From NCBI RefSeq assembly GCF_028023555.1, contig NZ_JAQIOY010000001.1, positions 558,001-622,000 on the forward strand: DNA of 64,000 bases, given 5' to 3'. Below, piece after piece: positions 25,045 to 34,440 of this stretch. This stretch comes from Thalassococcus_A lentus. Its GTDB lineage: Bacteria; Pseudomonadota; Alphaproteobacteria; Rhodobacterales; Rhodobacteraceae. A program made the position numbers and the translations under genes. Numbering within the stretch: the first letter of the stretch is position 1; the number at the start of each line of letters is the position of its first letter. Below the pieces are notes generated by a model. The model was not told the origin of the DNA, did not search any database, and saw only the letters and a program-made list of their open reading frames with translations.

Positions 25045-26430
25045 ATGGACACGCTGATCCTGTCGCGCATCCAATTCGGTGCCAATATTTCGTTCCACAT
25101 CCTGTTCCCGACGATCACCATCGCGCTGGGCTGGGTTCTTTTGTTCTTCAAGCTTCGTTTTGGCGCAACGGGGGACGAAAAATGGATGAACGCCTACCGG
25201 TTCTGGATCAAGGTTTTCGCCCTGTCCTTTGCCATGGGGGTTGTGTCCGGCATCACCATGTCGTTCCAATTCGGTACCAACTGGCCGGGCTTTATGGAAA
25301 CTGTCGGCAATATCGCCGGCCCCTTGCTGGCCTATGAGGTGATGACCGCGTTTTTCCTTGAAGCGGTCTTCCTTGGCATCATGCTCTTTGGCTTTTCCAA
25401 GGTGCCGGGCTGGTTGCATACCCTGGCGACATTCCTCGTGGCTTTTGGCACGACCATGTCGGCCTTCTGGATCCTCGTGTTGAACAGCTGGATGCACACG
25501 CCGGCAGGTTTTGAAATGCGCGATGGCGTGGCCCATGCAACGGATTGGTTTGCGATCATCTTCAACCCGTCCATGCCCTATCGTCTGGTGCATATGCTTT
25601 TGGCCTCTGGCCTGACCGTGGCCTTTCTGATTGCAGGCATTTCGGCCTTCCGCTGGCTGATGCGGGACCGCTCTGAAGAGGTGCGAACTACGCTGCGTTT
25701 TGGCCTGACCTTGGGGGCTTTGCTGATCCCGTTGCAAATCCTTGCCGGAGACATGCACGGCCTTAATACCTTGGAGCATCAGCCCCAAAAGGTTGCAGCG
25801 ATGGAGGGAAACTGGGAAACGCGCAGCAACGTGCCGCTTGTGCTGTTTGCCATCCCTGACGAAGAGGCGCGGGAAAACCGTTTTGAGATTGGCATTCCCA
25901 ATGGCGCTTCGCTGATCCTCAAGCACAAAGCCGAAGGTATCGTGCCGGGCCTGAACGACTTTGTCGCCGAAGACGGCACAGTGCAGCACCCGCCCGTTGC
26001 GCCCGTGTTCTTCAGTTTCCGGATCATGATCGGCACAGGGGTTGCCATGCTGTTTTTCAGCTGGGCTGGGGTGGTTCTGATGCGCCGCCGCCGTGCCGGC
26101 GTGGAAGGGATACCCAAAATGATGTTGATCGCACTGGTGCCGATGGCTTTCTCGGGTTGGCTTGCGACGCTCGCGGGTTGGTACACCACCGAAATCGGCC
26201 GCCAGCCGTGGCTGGTTCAGGGGGTCATGACCACCAAGCAGGCGATTGCAGATGTGCCCGCGCCGATGGTGGCCTCGACGTTGTTTGCATACCTGACGAT
26301 CTATGCGGTGCTGTTGGGCGCCTATATCAGCGTGATTTTCTATTTGGCAGGCAAGGCAGCCAAGGGTGAACCGGTGTCGGTGCGTCCTTCGGCCGGACAA
26401 GCAACCGCAAACGCCGTTGCAGCGGAGTAA
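25045..26430 (+). CDS. cydA: Cytochrome bd ubiquinol oxidase subunit I (cyanide-insensitive type)
   Basis: 461 residues, shorter than the about 520-residue Escherichia coli protein because the quinol loop is short, as in CioA-type enzymes. It has about nine membrane helices. LSRIQFGANISFHILFP carries the axial histidine H19. The quinol-oxidation segment QILAGDMHGLNTLEHQPQKVAAMEG and GWYTTEIGRQPW are conserved. It binds haems and, with subunit II, reduces oxygen to water using ubiquinol. AAGGTAGG precedes the ATG. No FNR-type dyad is evident upstream. Confidence 0.95.
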   Translation: MDTLILSRIQFGANISFHILFPTITIALGWVLLFFKLRFGATGDEKWMNAYRFWIKVFALSFAMGVVSGITMSFQFGTNWPGFMETVGNIAGPLLAYEVMTAFFLEAVFLGIMLFGFSKVPGWLHTLATFLVAFGTTMSAFWILVLNSWMHTPAGFEMRDGVAHATDWFAIIFNPSMPYRLVHMLLASGLTVAFLIAGISAFRWLMRDRSEEVRTTLRFGLTLGALLIPLQILAGDMHGLNTLEHQPQKVAAMEGNWETRSNVPLVLFAIPDEEARENRFEIGIPNGASLILKHKAEGIVPGLNDFVAEDGTVQHPPVAPVFFSFRIMIGTGVAMLFFSWAGVVLMRRRRAGVEGIPKMMLIALVPMAFSGWLATLAGWYTTEIGRQPWLVQGVMTTKQAIADVPAPMVASTLFAYLTIYAVLLGAYISVIFYLAGKAAKGEPVSVRPSAGQATANAVAAE

Positions 26431-26435
26431 ATGAC

Positions 26436-27446
26436 ATGGAACTTTTTGGTGATCCGGCCCAGTGGCTACCCCTGACGTTTGCGGCTTTGATGGGCCTCAG
26501 TATCCTGATCTACGTGGTGCTGGACGGTTTTGACCTTGGCGTGGGTGTGCTGTTCCCTCTTGCGGAAAAGGCAGAGCAAGATCGCATGGTCGCTTCTATC
26601 GGCCCTTTTTGGGATGCAAATGAAACCTGGCTTGTTCTGGCTATCGGTATCCTGTTGGTGGCCTTCCCTACCGCGCATGGCACGATCCTGACCGCGCTGT
26701 ATCTGCCTGTGACATTGATGTTGATGGGATTGATCTTGCGCGGCGTTGCTTTTGAATTCCGGGTCAAAGCGCCGGACAAATGGAAGCCGCTTTGGGACAA
26801 GAGCTTTTGGATAGGCTCACTCATTACTTCGCTGACCCAAGGCTATATGCTTGGAATGTACATTATGGGTCTCGAAGTGACCCTGTTCACACAGGCTTTC
26901 GCGGCCATTACGGCTGTTTTTCTGACGGTCGCCTACAGCTTTATCGGGGCCACATGGTTGATTCTGAAAACAGAAGGCGCGCTTCAGCTCAAGGCCGTGA
27001 AGTGGGCCAAGGGTGGCATCTGGGGGGTTGTTCTGGGGCTTGGTGCGGTTTCGATCACATCGCCATTCGTGAGTGACCGGATCTTTGACAAATGGTTCTC
27101 TGTGCCCGAAATTTTCCTGCTCGCGCCTTTGCCTCTGTTCTCAGGGTTGATCGTCGCGCTGCTGTGGTACGCCTTGCGCCATTTGCCAACCAAGAATGAC
27201 AGCTGGGCTTGGTTCCCATTTGTGGCGACCATTTCAGTATTCGTGCTGGGATTCTTTGGGATGGCCTACAGTTTTTATCCTTATGTGGTCCCGGAACAGC
27301 TGACCATTTACGAAGCAGCGAGCGCGCCGGAAAGCCTGTTCATTATCCTGATCGGAACCTTGTTCGTGCTGCCCATGATCCTTGGATATACGGCCTTGGC
27401 CTATACGGTGTTCCGCGGCAAAGCCACGGCCTTGAGCTATGAGTGA
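26436..27446 (+). CDS. cydB: Cytochrome bd ubiquinol oxidase subunit II
   Basis: 336 residues with about eight membrane helices. Characteristic segments are VLDGFDLGVGVLFPLAE, GPFWDANETWLVLAIGILLVAFP, LRGVAFEFRVKAPDKWKPLWDKSFWIGSL and GMAYSFYPYVVPEQLTIYEAASAPESL. It starts five bases after cydA, using a GGAG in the end of cydA, and forms the heterodimeric oxidase with it. No CydX-like small ORF is evident after it. Confidence 0.95.
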   Translation: MELFGDPAQWLPLTFAALMGLSILIYVVLDGFDLGVGVLFPLAEKAEQDRMVASIGPFWDANETWLVLAIGILLVAFPTAHGTILTALYLPVTLMLMGLILRGVAFEFRVKAPDKWKPLWDKSFWIGSLITSLTQGYMLGMYIMGLEVTLFTQAFAAITAVFLTVAYSFIGATWLILKTEGALQLKAVKWAKGGIWGVVLGLGAVSITSPFVSDRIFDKWFSVPEIFLLAPLPLFSGLIVALLWYALRHLPTKNDSWAWFPFVATISVFVLGFFGMAYSFYPYVVPEQLTIYEAASAPESLFIILIGTLFVLPMILGYTALAYTVFRGKATALSYE

Positions 27447-27452
27447 CGAATA

Positions 27453-27480
27453 CGTCACGCCCAGTTCTTGGGGCGTGACG
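27453..27480 (+). terminator. Hairpin after cydB
   Basis: CGTCACGCCC and GGGCGTGACG form a perfect 10-pair stem with an 8-base loop, six bases after the cydB stop. It lacks a T-run, so terminator activity is probable from position but not certain. Confidence 0.5.
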
Positions 27481-27582
27481 CGAAAACATTCCAAAGTTTG
27501 AATTTTATGCCTTAACAAATTCTAAAATACGAATATATAGACTCTGTCGAACCGGCGTTCATCGCCTAGAAAGGACAGAGCC

Positions 27583-29331
27583 ATGCCCAAGACACTTGCC
27601 AGATACTTCCCCATTTTGACTTGGGGCTCTGCCTACTCGCGCGACACCGCTGCATCAGATCTGGTCGCGGCTGTGATCGTTACGATCATGTTGATCCCCC
27701 AAAGTTTGGCCTATGCTTTGCTGGCAGGGCTGCCAGCTGAAATGGGGCTCTATGCGTCCATCCTGCCTCTTTTCGCCTATGCGATATTCGGCAGCTCACG
27801 GACGCTGGCGGTCGGCCCTGTCGCGGTTGTGTCCTTGATGACAGCCGCTGCCATTGGCAGCCTGGGGCTCACAGATCCGGCTCAGATCGCCTTGGCCGCT
27901 GTGACGCTGGCCTTCATCTCGGGTGTGATCCTGCTTGGCATGGGTTTGTTGCGCTTGGGTTTCCTGGCCAATTTCTTGAGTCACCCGGTGATTGCCGGTT
28001 TCATAACCGCGTCAGGTTTGCTGATCGCGGCGTCGCAGTTGCGGCATATACTGGGTATCCCTGCCCATGGGCATACCCTGATCGAGCTGGGGCAAAGCCT
28101 GATCGCACATCTTCCGGAAACGAATTTGGCAACTCTGATCATTGGCGGTGGCGCGCTGGCGTTCCTGTTTTGGGTTCGAAAGGGACTAAAGCCCGCGCTG
28201 TTGTCCATGGGGCTAAAGCCGCGCATGGCGGATGTGTTGACCAAAGCAGGCCCGGTCGCGGCGGTCGTCATGACGACATTGGCAGTTTGGCTTTTTGGGC
28301 TTGAAGCGCGGGGCGTAGCCATCGTCGGTGCGGTTCCGTCAGGCCTGCCGCCTCTGTCAGCGCCCAGTTTTTCGCCCGCTCTTTGGAACCAGTTGTTTTT
28401 GTCGGCTCTGCTGATCTCCGTTATTGGCTTTGTGGAGTCAGTGTCGGTGGCCCAAACGTTGGCGGCCAAGAAGCGTCAGCGAATCGCGCCGGATCAGGAG
28501 CTGATCGGGTTGGGGGCTTCAAACGTCGCCGCGGCGGTTTCGGGCGGCTATCCGGTGACTGGTGGTTTTGCGCGGTCGGTCGTCAATTTCGATGCTGGGG
28601 CCGAGACGCCGGCAGCAGGCGCCTACACCGCGATCGGCATTCTGCTCGCCGCAGTTTTGCTTACTCCGTTGCTGTATTTCCTGCCCAAGGCCACTTTGGC
28701 TGCGACCATCATCGTTGCTGTTTTGTCGCTGGTTGATCTGTCCATTCTAAAAAAGGCATGGCGCTATTCGTTTGTCGATTTCGCCGCCGTTTTTGCAACC
28801 ATTGGTCTGACGCTGGGCATGGGGGTCGAGGTTGGCGTTTCGGCAGGGGTGATCCTGTCCATCGCGCTGCATTTATACAAAACGTCCCGCCCACATATCG
28901 CCGAAGAGGGATTGGTTCCCGGTACGCAGCATTTCCGGAATATCCTGCGCCATAAGGTTGAAACCCTGCCCCATGCTGTGACGCTACGCATTGACGAAAG
29001 CCTATATTTTGCCAATGCCCGTTTTCTTGAGGATCACATTCTGGAACGGGTTACCAATGACAAGACCATAGAGCATCTGGTTCTGCATTTTGCAGCCGTG
29101 AACGAGGTCGACATGAGCGCGTTGGAAACTCTGGAAGAGTTGAACCATCGGCTGCGTGATATGGGGATCACGATGCATCTGTCCGAGGTCAAAGGCCCGG
29201 TCATGGACCGGCTGAACCGCACGCATTTTCTAGCAGATATGACTGGGCAGATTTTCCTGTCGCAATACGAGGCGTGGGAGTGGCTGCGCCGCCGTGGCAA
29301 AGACACCCCGACCGGTGTGGCGGCCCAATAA
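27583..29331 (+). CDS. SulP-family inorganic anion transporter
   Basis: 582 residues. Residues 20-420 contain about 12-14 membrane helices with SulP motifs: DLVAAVIVTIMLIPQSLAYALLAGLPAEMGLYASILP, FGSSRTLAVGPVAVVSLMTAAA and GGYPVTGGFARSVVNFDAGAETPAAG. Residues 450-570 are a cytoplasmic STAS domain (VTLRIDESLYFANARFLED; HLVLHFAAVNEVDMSALETLEELNHRL). The family carries sulfate, bicarbonate, chloride or dicarboxylates; the ion is unknown here. AAAGGAC precedes the ATG. The gene stands alone, ending at a shared terminator with serA. Confidence 0.93.
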   Translation: MPKTLARYFPILTWGSAYSRDTAASDLVAAVIVTIMLIPQSLAYALLAGLPAEMGLYASILPLFAYAIFGSSRTLAVGPVAVVSLMTAAAIGSLGLTDPAQIALAAVTLAFISGVILLGMGLLRLGFLANFLSHPVIAGFITASGLLIAASQLRHILGIPAHGHTLIELGQSLIAHLPETNLATLIIGGGALAFLFWVRKGLKPALLSMGLKPRMADVLTKAGPVAAVVMTTLAVWLFGLEARGVAIVGAVPSGLPPLSAPSFSPALWNQLFLSALLISVIGFVESVSVAQTLAAKKRQRIAPDQELIGLGASNVAAAVSGGYPVTGGFARSVVNFDAGAETPAAGAYTAIGILLAAVLLTPLLYFLPKATLAATIIVAVLSLVDLSILKKAWRYSFVDFAAVFATIGLTLGMGVEVGVSAGVILSIALHLYKTSRPHIAEEGLVPGTQHFRNILRHKVETLPHAVTLRIDESLYFANARFLEDHILERVTNDKTIEHLVLHFAAVNEVDMSALETLEELNHRLRDMGITMHLSEVKGPVMDRLNRTHFLADMTGQIFLSQYEAWEWLRRRGKDTPTGVAAQ

Positions 29332-29359
29332 AAAACGGCGCCCCTTTGGGCGCCGTTTT
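29332..29359. terminator. Bidirectional terminator between sulP and serA
   Basis: A perfect 12-pair stem (left arm AAAACGGCGCCC, right arm GGGCGCCGTTTT) encloses a CTTT loop. The A- and T-tracts at both sides make it effective in both directions. Confidence 0.9.
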
Positions 29360-29378
29360 CGTTTCAGTGTTTCCGAAA

Positions 29379-30974
29379 TCAGGCGACTTCGAACGAAAGC
29401 GATTTGATCTGCTGGAACAATCCGGTTGCGGTCAGATCGGCGATTGCATCTGCAGGAATAGGCTCATCCACGTAAAGCAGGGCGATGGCTTCGTCCTGTG
29501 CGGCTTTCCGGCCAAGCGTAAAATTCGCGATGTTGACGCCGTGTTTGCCCATGGTCTGGCCCAGCGCGCCAATGATGCCCGGGACGTCTTCGTTTGTCGT
29601 GTAGACCATGTGGCGTCCAACTTCGGCATCGATGTTGATGCCCTTGATCTGGATGAACCGGGGTTTGCCATCGCTGAACACGGTGCCCGCAATTGAACGT
29701 TCGCGTCCGTCGGTGACAACCGTCACTTTGACATAGCCCTCAAACGCACCGGATTTGGCTTGGTTCGTGGTGCTGATCTTGATGCCGCGATCCTTGGCGA
29801 TCAGAGGGGCGGAGACCATGTTCACGTCAGGATTAACCGACTTCATGATCCCGGCGATCAACGAACAATTCAGGGCCTCAAGGTTCATCTCTGCTGCAAT
29901 ACCGTCGTAGAGAATGTTGATGGCCTTGATCGGCTCATCAGTCATCTGCCCGATAAAGCTGCCAAGGTGATCTGTCAGCTTGATCCACGGGCCCATAACC
30001 TTGGCTTCTTCGGCGGTGACCGAAGGCATATTGAGCGCGTTCTGCACGGCACCGGTCAGCAGGTAGTCGGCCATTTGTTCGGCCACCTGCAGGGCTACGT
30101 TTTCCTGTGCCTCGGTTGTTGCCGCGCCGAGGTGCGGCGTGCAGACAACGTTCGGCAAATTGAACAGCGGGTTTTCCTTGGCAGGCTCTTCAGAGAACAC
30201 GTCAAAGGCAGCACCGGCAACGTGACCCGACTTCAGCAGATCGGCCAGTGCTTCTTCGTCAACCAATCCACCACGCGCACAGTTGATGATGCGGACGCCT
30301 TTCTTGGTTTTTTCCAAGGCTTCCCGGTTCAGCATCCCACGGGTCTGATCGGTTGCGGGAACATGCAAGGTGATGAAATCAGCGCGCTTGAGCAGTTCGT
30401 CCAGTTCGACTTTCTCGACCTGCATCTTGTCGGCTTTTTCTTCAGACAGGAACGGGTCGAAGGCGATGACCTTCATCTTGAGCCCGCGGGCGCGGTCACA
30501 GACGATTCCACCGATGTTGCCAGCGCCAATAACGCCGAGCGTCTTGCCAGTCAGCTCCACGCCCATGAACTTGGATTTCTCCCACTTGCCGGCATGGGTG
30601 GATTCTGATGCTTCCGGGATTTGACGGGCAACGGCAAACATCATGGCGATGGCGTGTTCGGCCGTGGTGATCATGTTGCCGAAGGGCGTGTTCATTACGA
30701 TCACACCCTTTTGGGAGGCCGCTTCCTTGTCGATGTTGTCTGTACCGATGCCGGCACGGCCAATCACCTTGAGATTGTCTGCGTTTTCCAGAATCTTAGG
30801 CGTGACCTTGGTCGCCGAACGGATCGCGAGCCCATCATATTGACCGATCACTTCGGCAAGTTTGTCCTTGTCCTTGCCGAGGTCGGGCATGAAGTCCACG
30901 TCAATGCCGCGATCGCGGAAAATCTGGACAGCCGCTTCGGAAAGCTTGTCAGAGATGAGTACCTTGGGAGCCAT
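29379..30974 (-). CDS. serA: D-3-phosphoglycerate dehydrogenase
   Basis: 531 residues from the ATG of MAPKVLISDKLSEAA; the open frame to 31193 is a noncoding extension. It oxidises 3-phosphoglycerate to phosphohydroxypyruvate, the first step of serine synthesis. The substrate domain holds RSATKVT and GRAGIGTDNID. The NAD domain has GVIGAGNIGGIVCDRARGL, the catalytic arginine and glutamate region (INCARGGLVDEEAL; DVFSEEPA) and histidine (TPHLGAATTEAQENVA). An ASB domain and a C-terminal ACT domain (ITTTNEDVPGIIGALGQTMGKHGVNIANFTLGR region) mark the long, serine-sensitive form. It follows serC after 173 bases that include a GC-rich hairpin. Confidence 0.97.
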   Translation of the reverse strand: MAPKVLISDKLSEAAVQIFRDRGIDVDFMPDLGKDKDKLAEVIGQYDGLAIRSATKVTPKILENADNLKVIGRAGIGTDNIDKEAASQKGVIVMNTPFGNMITTAEHAIAMMFAVARQIPEASESTHAGKWEKSKFMGVELTGKTLGVIGAGNIGGIVCDRARGLKMKVIAFDPFLSEEKADKMQVEKVELDELLKRADFITLHVPATDQTRGMLNREALEKTKKGVRIINCARGGLVDEEALADLLKSGHVAGAAFDVFSEEPAKENPLFNLPNVVCTPHLGAATTEAQENVALQVAEQMADYLLTGAVQNALNMPSVTAEEAKVMGPWIKLTDHLGSFIGQMTDEPIKAINILYDGIAAEMNLEALNCSLIAGIMKSVNPDVNMVSAPLIAKDRGIKISTTNQAKSGAFEGYVKVTVVTDGRERSIAGTVFSDGKPRFIQIKGINIDAEVGRHMVYTTNEDVPGIIGALGQTMGKHGVNIANFTLGRKAAQDEAIALLYVDEPIPADAIADLTATGLFQQIKSLSFEVA

Positions 30975-31099
30975 TGTCTTGGTCCTTAAATTGCTGGGCA
31001 TAGAGGCGGCACATGTCCGGCCCATGCACATTTCATACGAGCGCTGAGTGCGCAGGTTCATTGCTGGTTTTGGGGGCAAGGCGCGCAGCGTGACGCACC

Positions 31100-31147
31100 T
31101 TGCGAGTTGATTGAGGATCAAAGCGCGCGCGAGCGCGCGACAAACCT
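31100..31147 (-). other. GC-rich hairpin in the serC-serA gap
   Basis: Just after serC, on the minus strand, alternating CGCGCG...CGCGCG arms around a CTCG loop are followed by CTTTGATCC. It may attenuate or process the message between serC and serA. The remainder of the gap holds no gene. Confidence 0.3.
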
Positions 31148-32302
31148 TCAGGCGGCTTCGGCCAGTGCTTCGATCTCGGCGTGGAATGCCCAATCAAGCC
31201 AAGGCAACATCGCTTCGATATCGGCGGTTTCAACGGTTCCGCCACACCAGATGCGAAGACCTGCAGGGGCGTCACGATAGGCACCGATATCGAGCGCGAC
31301 GCCTTCGGCCTCAAGCCGTTTGGCGACGGCTTTTGCAAATGCAGCTCCGTCCTTGATGCGGTCGTCTGTGAACTTCAGGCAAACCGACGTGTTCGAGCGC
31401 GTGGCTGGGTCGGACGCCAGATTGTCGATCCAGTCGTTCACAGCACAGAAATTCCAGACTGCTTCGGCGCTCGCATTTGCGCGGGCCATCAAGCCATTCA
31501 GTCCGCCAACCGAGCGCGCCCAGTCGAGAGCGATCAGGTAATCCTCAACGGCAAGCATGGAGGGCGTATTGATTGTGGCACCTTCAAAGATACCTTCGAT
31601 CAGCTTGCCACCTTTGGTCAGGCGGAAAATCTTGGGCAGAGGCCATGCGGGGGTATAGCTCTCTAGCCGTTCTACGGCGCGGGGCGACAGGATCAGCATA
31701 CCGTGGGCCGCTTCGCCGCCCAGCACCTTCTGCCAAGAGAAGGTGGTCACATCCAGCTTGTCCCAGGGCAGGTCCTGCGCGAAGGCCGCAGATGTCGCGT
31801 CGCAAATCGTCAGACCATCGCGATCTGCCGGGATTGCATCGCCATTGGCCATCCGAACGCCAGATGTCGTGCCATTCCAGGTAAAGACGACATCCGTGTC
31901 GTAATCTACGGCGGCCATGTCGACGATCTCGCCATAGTCAGCGGTTTTCACATCGGCATCGATTTTGAGTTGCTTGACCACGTCAGTCACCCAACCAGAT
32001 CCAAAGCTTTCCCATGCAACCATGGTTGCTTTGCGCGCGCCGAGCATGGACCACATTGCCATCTCAACTGCGCCGGTGTCCGATGCAGGTACAATCCCGA
32101 TCCGGTAATCGGCAGGGATGCCCAGCACTTCGCGTGTGCCTTCGATTGCGGCCTTGAGTTTGGCTTTGCCGACGGCAGCACGGTGCGAGCGGCCCAAAGG
32201 CGCATCCGCAAGCTGAGTCAATTCAAAGACAGGGGGTTTGGCGCAAGGGCCAGAAGAAAAACGCGGATTGGCCGGCCGCGTGCCGGGTTTGGTCATAGCC
32301 AT
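31148..32302 (-). CDS. serC: Phosphoserine aminotransferase
   Basis: 384 residues from the ATG of MAMTKPGTRPANPRFSSGP, with GGAAGGG about nine bases upstream in the leader motif. It converts phosphohydroxypyruvate to phosphoserine with glutamate and pyridoxal phosphate. It belongs to the alphaproteobacterial SerC subgroup: RSHRAAVGKAKLKAAIE, FTWNGTTSGVRMANGD, the lysine in TTFSWQKVLGGEAAHGMLILSPRAVERLE. The enzyme works with SerA downstream in the same orientation. A structured leader suggests regulation at RNA level. Confidence 0.96.
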   Translation of the reverse strand: MAMTKPGTRPANPRFSSGPCAKPPVFELTQLADAPLGRSHRAAVGKAKLKAAIEGTREVLGIPADYRIGIVPASDTGAVEMAMWSMLGARKATMVAWESFGSGWVTDVVKQLKIDADVKTADYGEIVDMAAVDYDTDVVFTWNGTTSGVRMANGDAIPADRDGLTICDATSAAFAQDLPWDKLDVTTFSWQKVLGGEAAHGMLILSPRAVERLESYTPAWPLPKIFRLTKGGKLIEGIFEGATINTPSMLAVEDYLIALDWARSVGGLNGLMARANASAEAVWNFCAVNDWIDNLASDPATRSNTSVCLKFTDDRIKDGAAFAKAVAKRLEAEGVALDIGAYRDAPAGLRIWCGGTVETADIEAMLPWLDWAFHAEIEALAEAA

Positions 32303-32310
32303 CAATGCTA

Positions 32311-32362
32311 CCCTTCCAGATAAGCGCCCCTCGTTGGGGAGGGGTGTCCCGCCGACGGGTGT
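32311..32362 (-). promoter_or_regulatory. serC-type leader RNA motif
   Basis: Read on the minus strand, ACACCCG-TCGG-CGGGACA is followed by a CCCCTC/GAGGGG hairpin and then GCGCTTATCTGGAAGGG, which supplies the ribosome site of serC. Two adjacent hairpins ending at the Shine-Dalgarno match my memory of the alphaproteobacterial serC RNA motif found upstream of serC. It probably controls translation or termination; no ligand is known to me. Confidence 0.75.
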
Positions 32363-32549
32363 ATGAGAGGCTGCCTGTGACAGCAAGTCGGAAAATCACC
32401 TGAAACGGTCGGTTTCTTCGATGAGTGAGAGACGCCCGCCGCGCATCGGAAACTTTTTGCCGAGCAGGTGGCAACTGCTTTGATTTGTTGTCCGGTGCCG
32501 GCTTTCCAGTATCATCTGTCTTTAACAGGTTTAGGTTCGAGGGTTTGAA

Positions 32550-33851
32550 ATGCGGATAATTCTGGCAGTTTTCTTGGGTATTTGGGCGCAAAGCGCCGCT
32601 GCTTTTTGCGGGTTTTACGTGGCGAAGGCTGATGGAGACTTGTTCAATCAAGCGTCCAAGGTCGTCTATTTCCGCGAGGGCAATCTGTCTGTGATTACCA
32701 TGGCATCGGATTATCGCGGCAATCCCAGTGACTTCGCGCTGGTGATTCCCACGCCGACTGTCCTGAAACGCCCGCAGATCAAAACGGTCGACAAAGAAGT
32801 CATCGCCCATCTGGACGCCTTCAGCGCGCCAAGATTGGTTGAATACCATGATGCATCCCCTTGTCGGGATCCCAATATGGAGGTGGTGGTCGAAGAGGCT
32901 GCGACCACGCGCCTGTTTCGTAAACAACAGCAGCCAACCCAAGCGCAGCGCGCCCGCGCCAAGGGCGTCACCATTGCTGCCAAATATGCTGTTGGGGCCT
33001 ATGACATTCTCATTCTGAAGGCAGAACAGTCTGATGGGCTAACCACCTTTCTGACCGAAGAGGGTTACAAGCTGCCAAAGGGGGCAGAGCCTGTTCTGGC
33101 TGACTACATCAAGATGGGAATGAAGTTCTTTGTTGCCCGAGTGAACCTGTCCCGCCATGCCAAAGGTGAAACCCAAGAACTTCCGCCGCTGCAAATCCGG
33201 TTTCGATCGGACGATTTCATGTTGCCGATCCAGTTGGGCAAGCTGAATGGCGACGGTGCGCAGGATGCGCTGTTCTTTATGCTGTCACGCAAAGGTCGGG
33301 TTGAGCCGGTCAACTACAAGGTCGCTGAAATCCCTACAAACGTGGATGTGCCGCTCTTTGTCGAAGAACGCTTTGGAGAGTTTTACAAACGCGTTCTCGA
33401 TAAGGCACTGCCCCGACGCGGGGGCATCTTGCTTGAGTATGGCTGGGATATGGGGTGGTGCGATCCCTGTGCGGCTGATCCATTGAATGGCCGCGAGATG
33501 CGCGCACTTGGTGTTACCGGATTGACCGGAAAAGAAGAGCTGGTGCGGGACATCTATGTCACGCGTTTGCACGCGCGGTATTCAAAAGGGCAGATGAAAA
33601 AAGACATCCAGTTTCGCGCAACCGACAACCGCCGCAATTTTCAGGGTCGCTACATCATGTGGCATCCGTTTGATGGGGACCTGAACTGTGGTGGCAAGGA
33701 AGAGTATCAAGCTTCGGCCAAGGCCTATATTCTGCGGACCCGAAAGAGACTGCAAAGCGAAGCGCGGCAATTGCGTAAGATGACGGGCTGGCCGATGAGT
33801 TCCATCAATGCCCGTATCAATGAGACGGTTCAGGCCGCTTACCATCAATAA
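32550..33851 (+). CDS. DUF2330 domain protein, exported
   Basis: 433 residues with a signal peptide (MRIILAVFLGIWAQSAAAFCG, cleavage near residue 18), so exported or periplasmic. The mature start CGFYVAKADGDLFNQASKVVYFR matches the DUF2330 family. Paired cysteines occur at SPCRDPNM, WCDPCAADP and DLNCGGKEE, which could form disulfides. The C-terminal 60 residues are rich in arginine and helical (RTRKRLQSEARQLRKMTGW). Function is unknown. It is divergent from serC and not in an evident operon. The rest of the 247-base gap upstream contains the serC leader and both promoters. Confidence 0.75.
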   Translation: MRIILAVFLGIWAQSAAAFCGFYVAKADGDLFNQASKVVYFREGNLSVITMASDYRGNPSDFALVIPTPTVLKRPQIKTVDKEVIAHLDAFSAPRLVEYHDASPCRDPNMEVVVEEAATTRLFRKQQQPTQAQRARAKGVTIAAKYAVGAYDILILKAEQSDGLTTFLTEEGYKLPKGAEPVLADYIKMGMKFFVARVNLSRHAKGETQELPPLQIRFRSDDFMLPIQLGKLNGDGAQDALFFMLSRKGRVEPVNYKVAEIPTNVDVPLFVEERFGEFYKRVLDKALPRRGGILLEYGWDMGWCDPCAADPLNGREMRALGVTGLTGKEELVRDIYVTRLHARYSKGQMKKDIQFRATDNRRNFQGRYIMWHPFDGDLNCGGKEEYQASAKAYILRTRKRLQSEARQLRKMTGWPMSSINARINETVQAAYHQ

Positions 33852-33867
33852 AGGCCAGAACGGATGG

Positions 33868-34437
33868 CTAGATCTTGGCCAATCCACCTTCAACGAAATC
33901 CCCGGCAAATGCGGCGTAGTCTGCGCGACTCATGCCTTTGCCGGGGCGGTGCCACATGTAAACCCAATTGAGAATCCCGAACACGGACATCGCTGCAGCA
34001 CGCTGCCGGTCGGCGTCAAGATCGGGGCGCTGACCCAAGACCGCACCAGCCATCAGTGCAACCAGTTCGCGCTGCAAGGCCACCAGCGGGGCGTGCAGGT
34101 CTTTGGGTAACAAATGCAAGGCTTCAAGCTGTAGCTTGTGTTCCGCGTCGGCGTCCTCGTAGGCCATCAGGACTGCGGTTATCAGTGCCCGAAGCCCTTT
34201 TGGTGCGGCACGACGGGCTATGTCCACGAGATGCGACAGATGGGCATCAAGAATGTCATGCAGCAATGCTTCTTTGCTGCTGTGATAGTGATACAGCAAC
34301 GCCTTGGACACTCCGCAGGCCTGTGCAACATCGGTCATCGACGCGCGATCAAATCCGTGGCGTGCGAAATAGGCCGCAGCGCCGCTTCGAATGCGGGCGC
34401 GTTTCTCGGCGTGATCGTGGGCTAGCCCGCGTGGCAT
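33868..34437 (-). CDS. TetR-family regulator, probable repressor of the phenylacetate genes
   Basis: 189 residues. The N-terminal helix-turn-helix is at about 10-60 (RIRSGAAAYFARHGFDRASMTDVAQACGVSKALLYHYHSSKEALLHDIL). The rest is a helical ligand-binding domain. It starts three bases after the paaK stop, so it is the last gene of the paaI-thiolase-paaK set. TetR-type PaaR repressors elsewhere respond to phenylacetyl-CoA; that assignment here rests on position. Confidence 0.85.
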   Translation of the reverse strand: MPRGLAHDHAEKRARIRSGAAAYFARHGFDRASMTDVAQACGVSKALLYHYHSSKEALLHDILDAHLSHLVDIARRAAPKGLRALITAVLMAYEDADAEHKLQLEALHLLPKDLHAPLVALQRELVALMAGAVLGQRPDLDADRQRAAAMSVFGILNWVYMWHRPGKGMSRADYAAFAGDFVEGGLAKI

Positions 34438-34440
34438 GAT

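Noticed and set aside
25045..27446. FNR-type regulation of cydAB
   Set aside because: No TTGAT-N4-ATCAA dyad is visible in the 138 bases before cydA.
30975..31193. N-terminal extension of serA
   Set aside because: The frame is open upstream but the protein family starts at MAPKVLISD, and the extension contains the serC-serA leader and overlaps the serC end.
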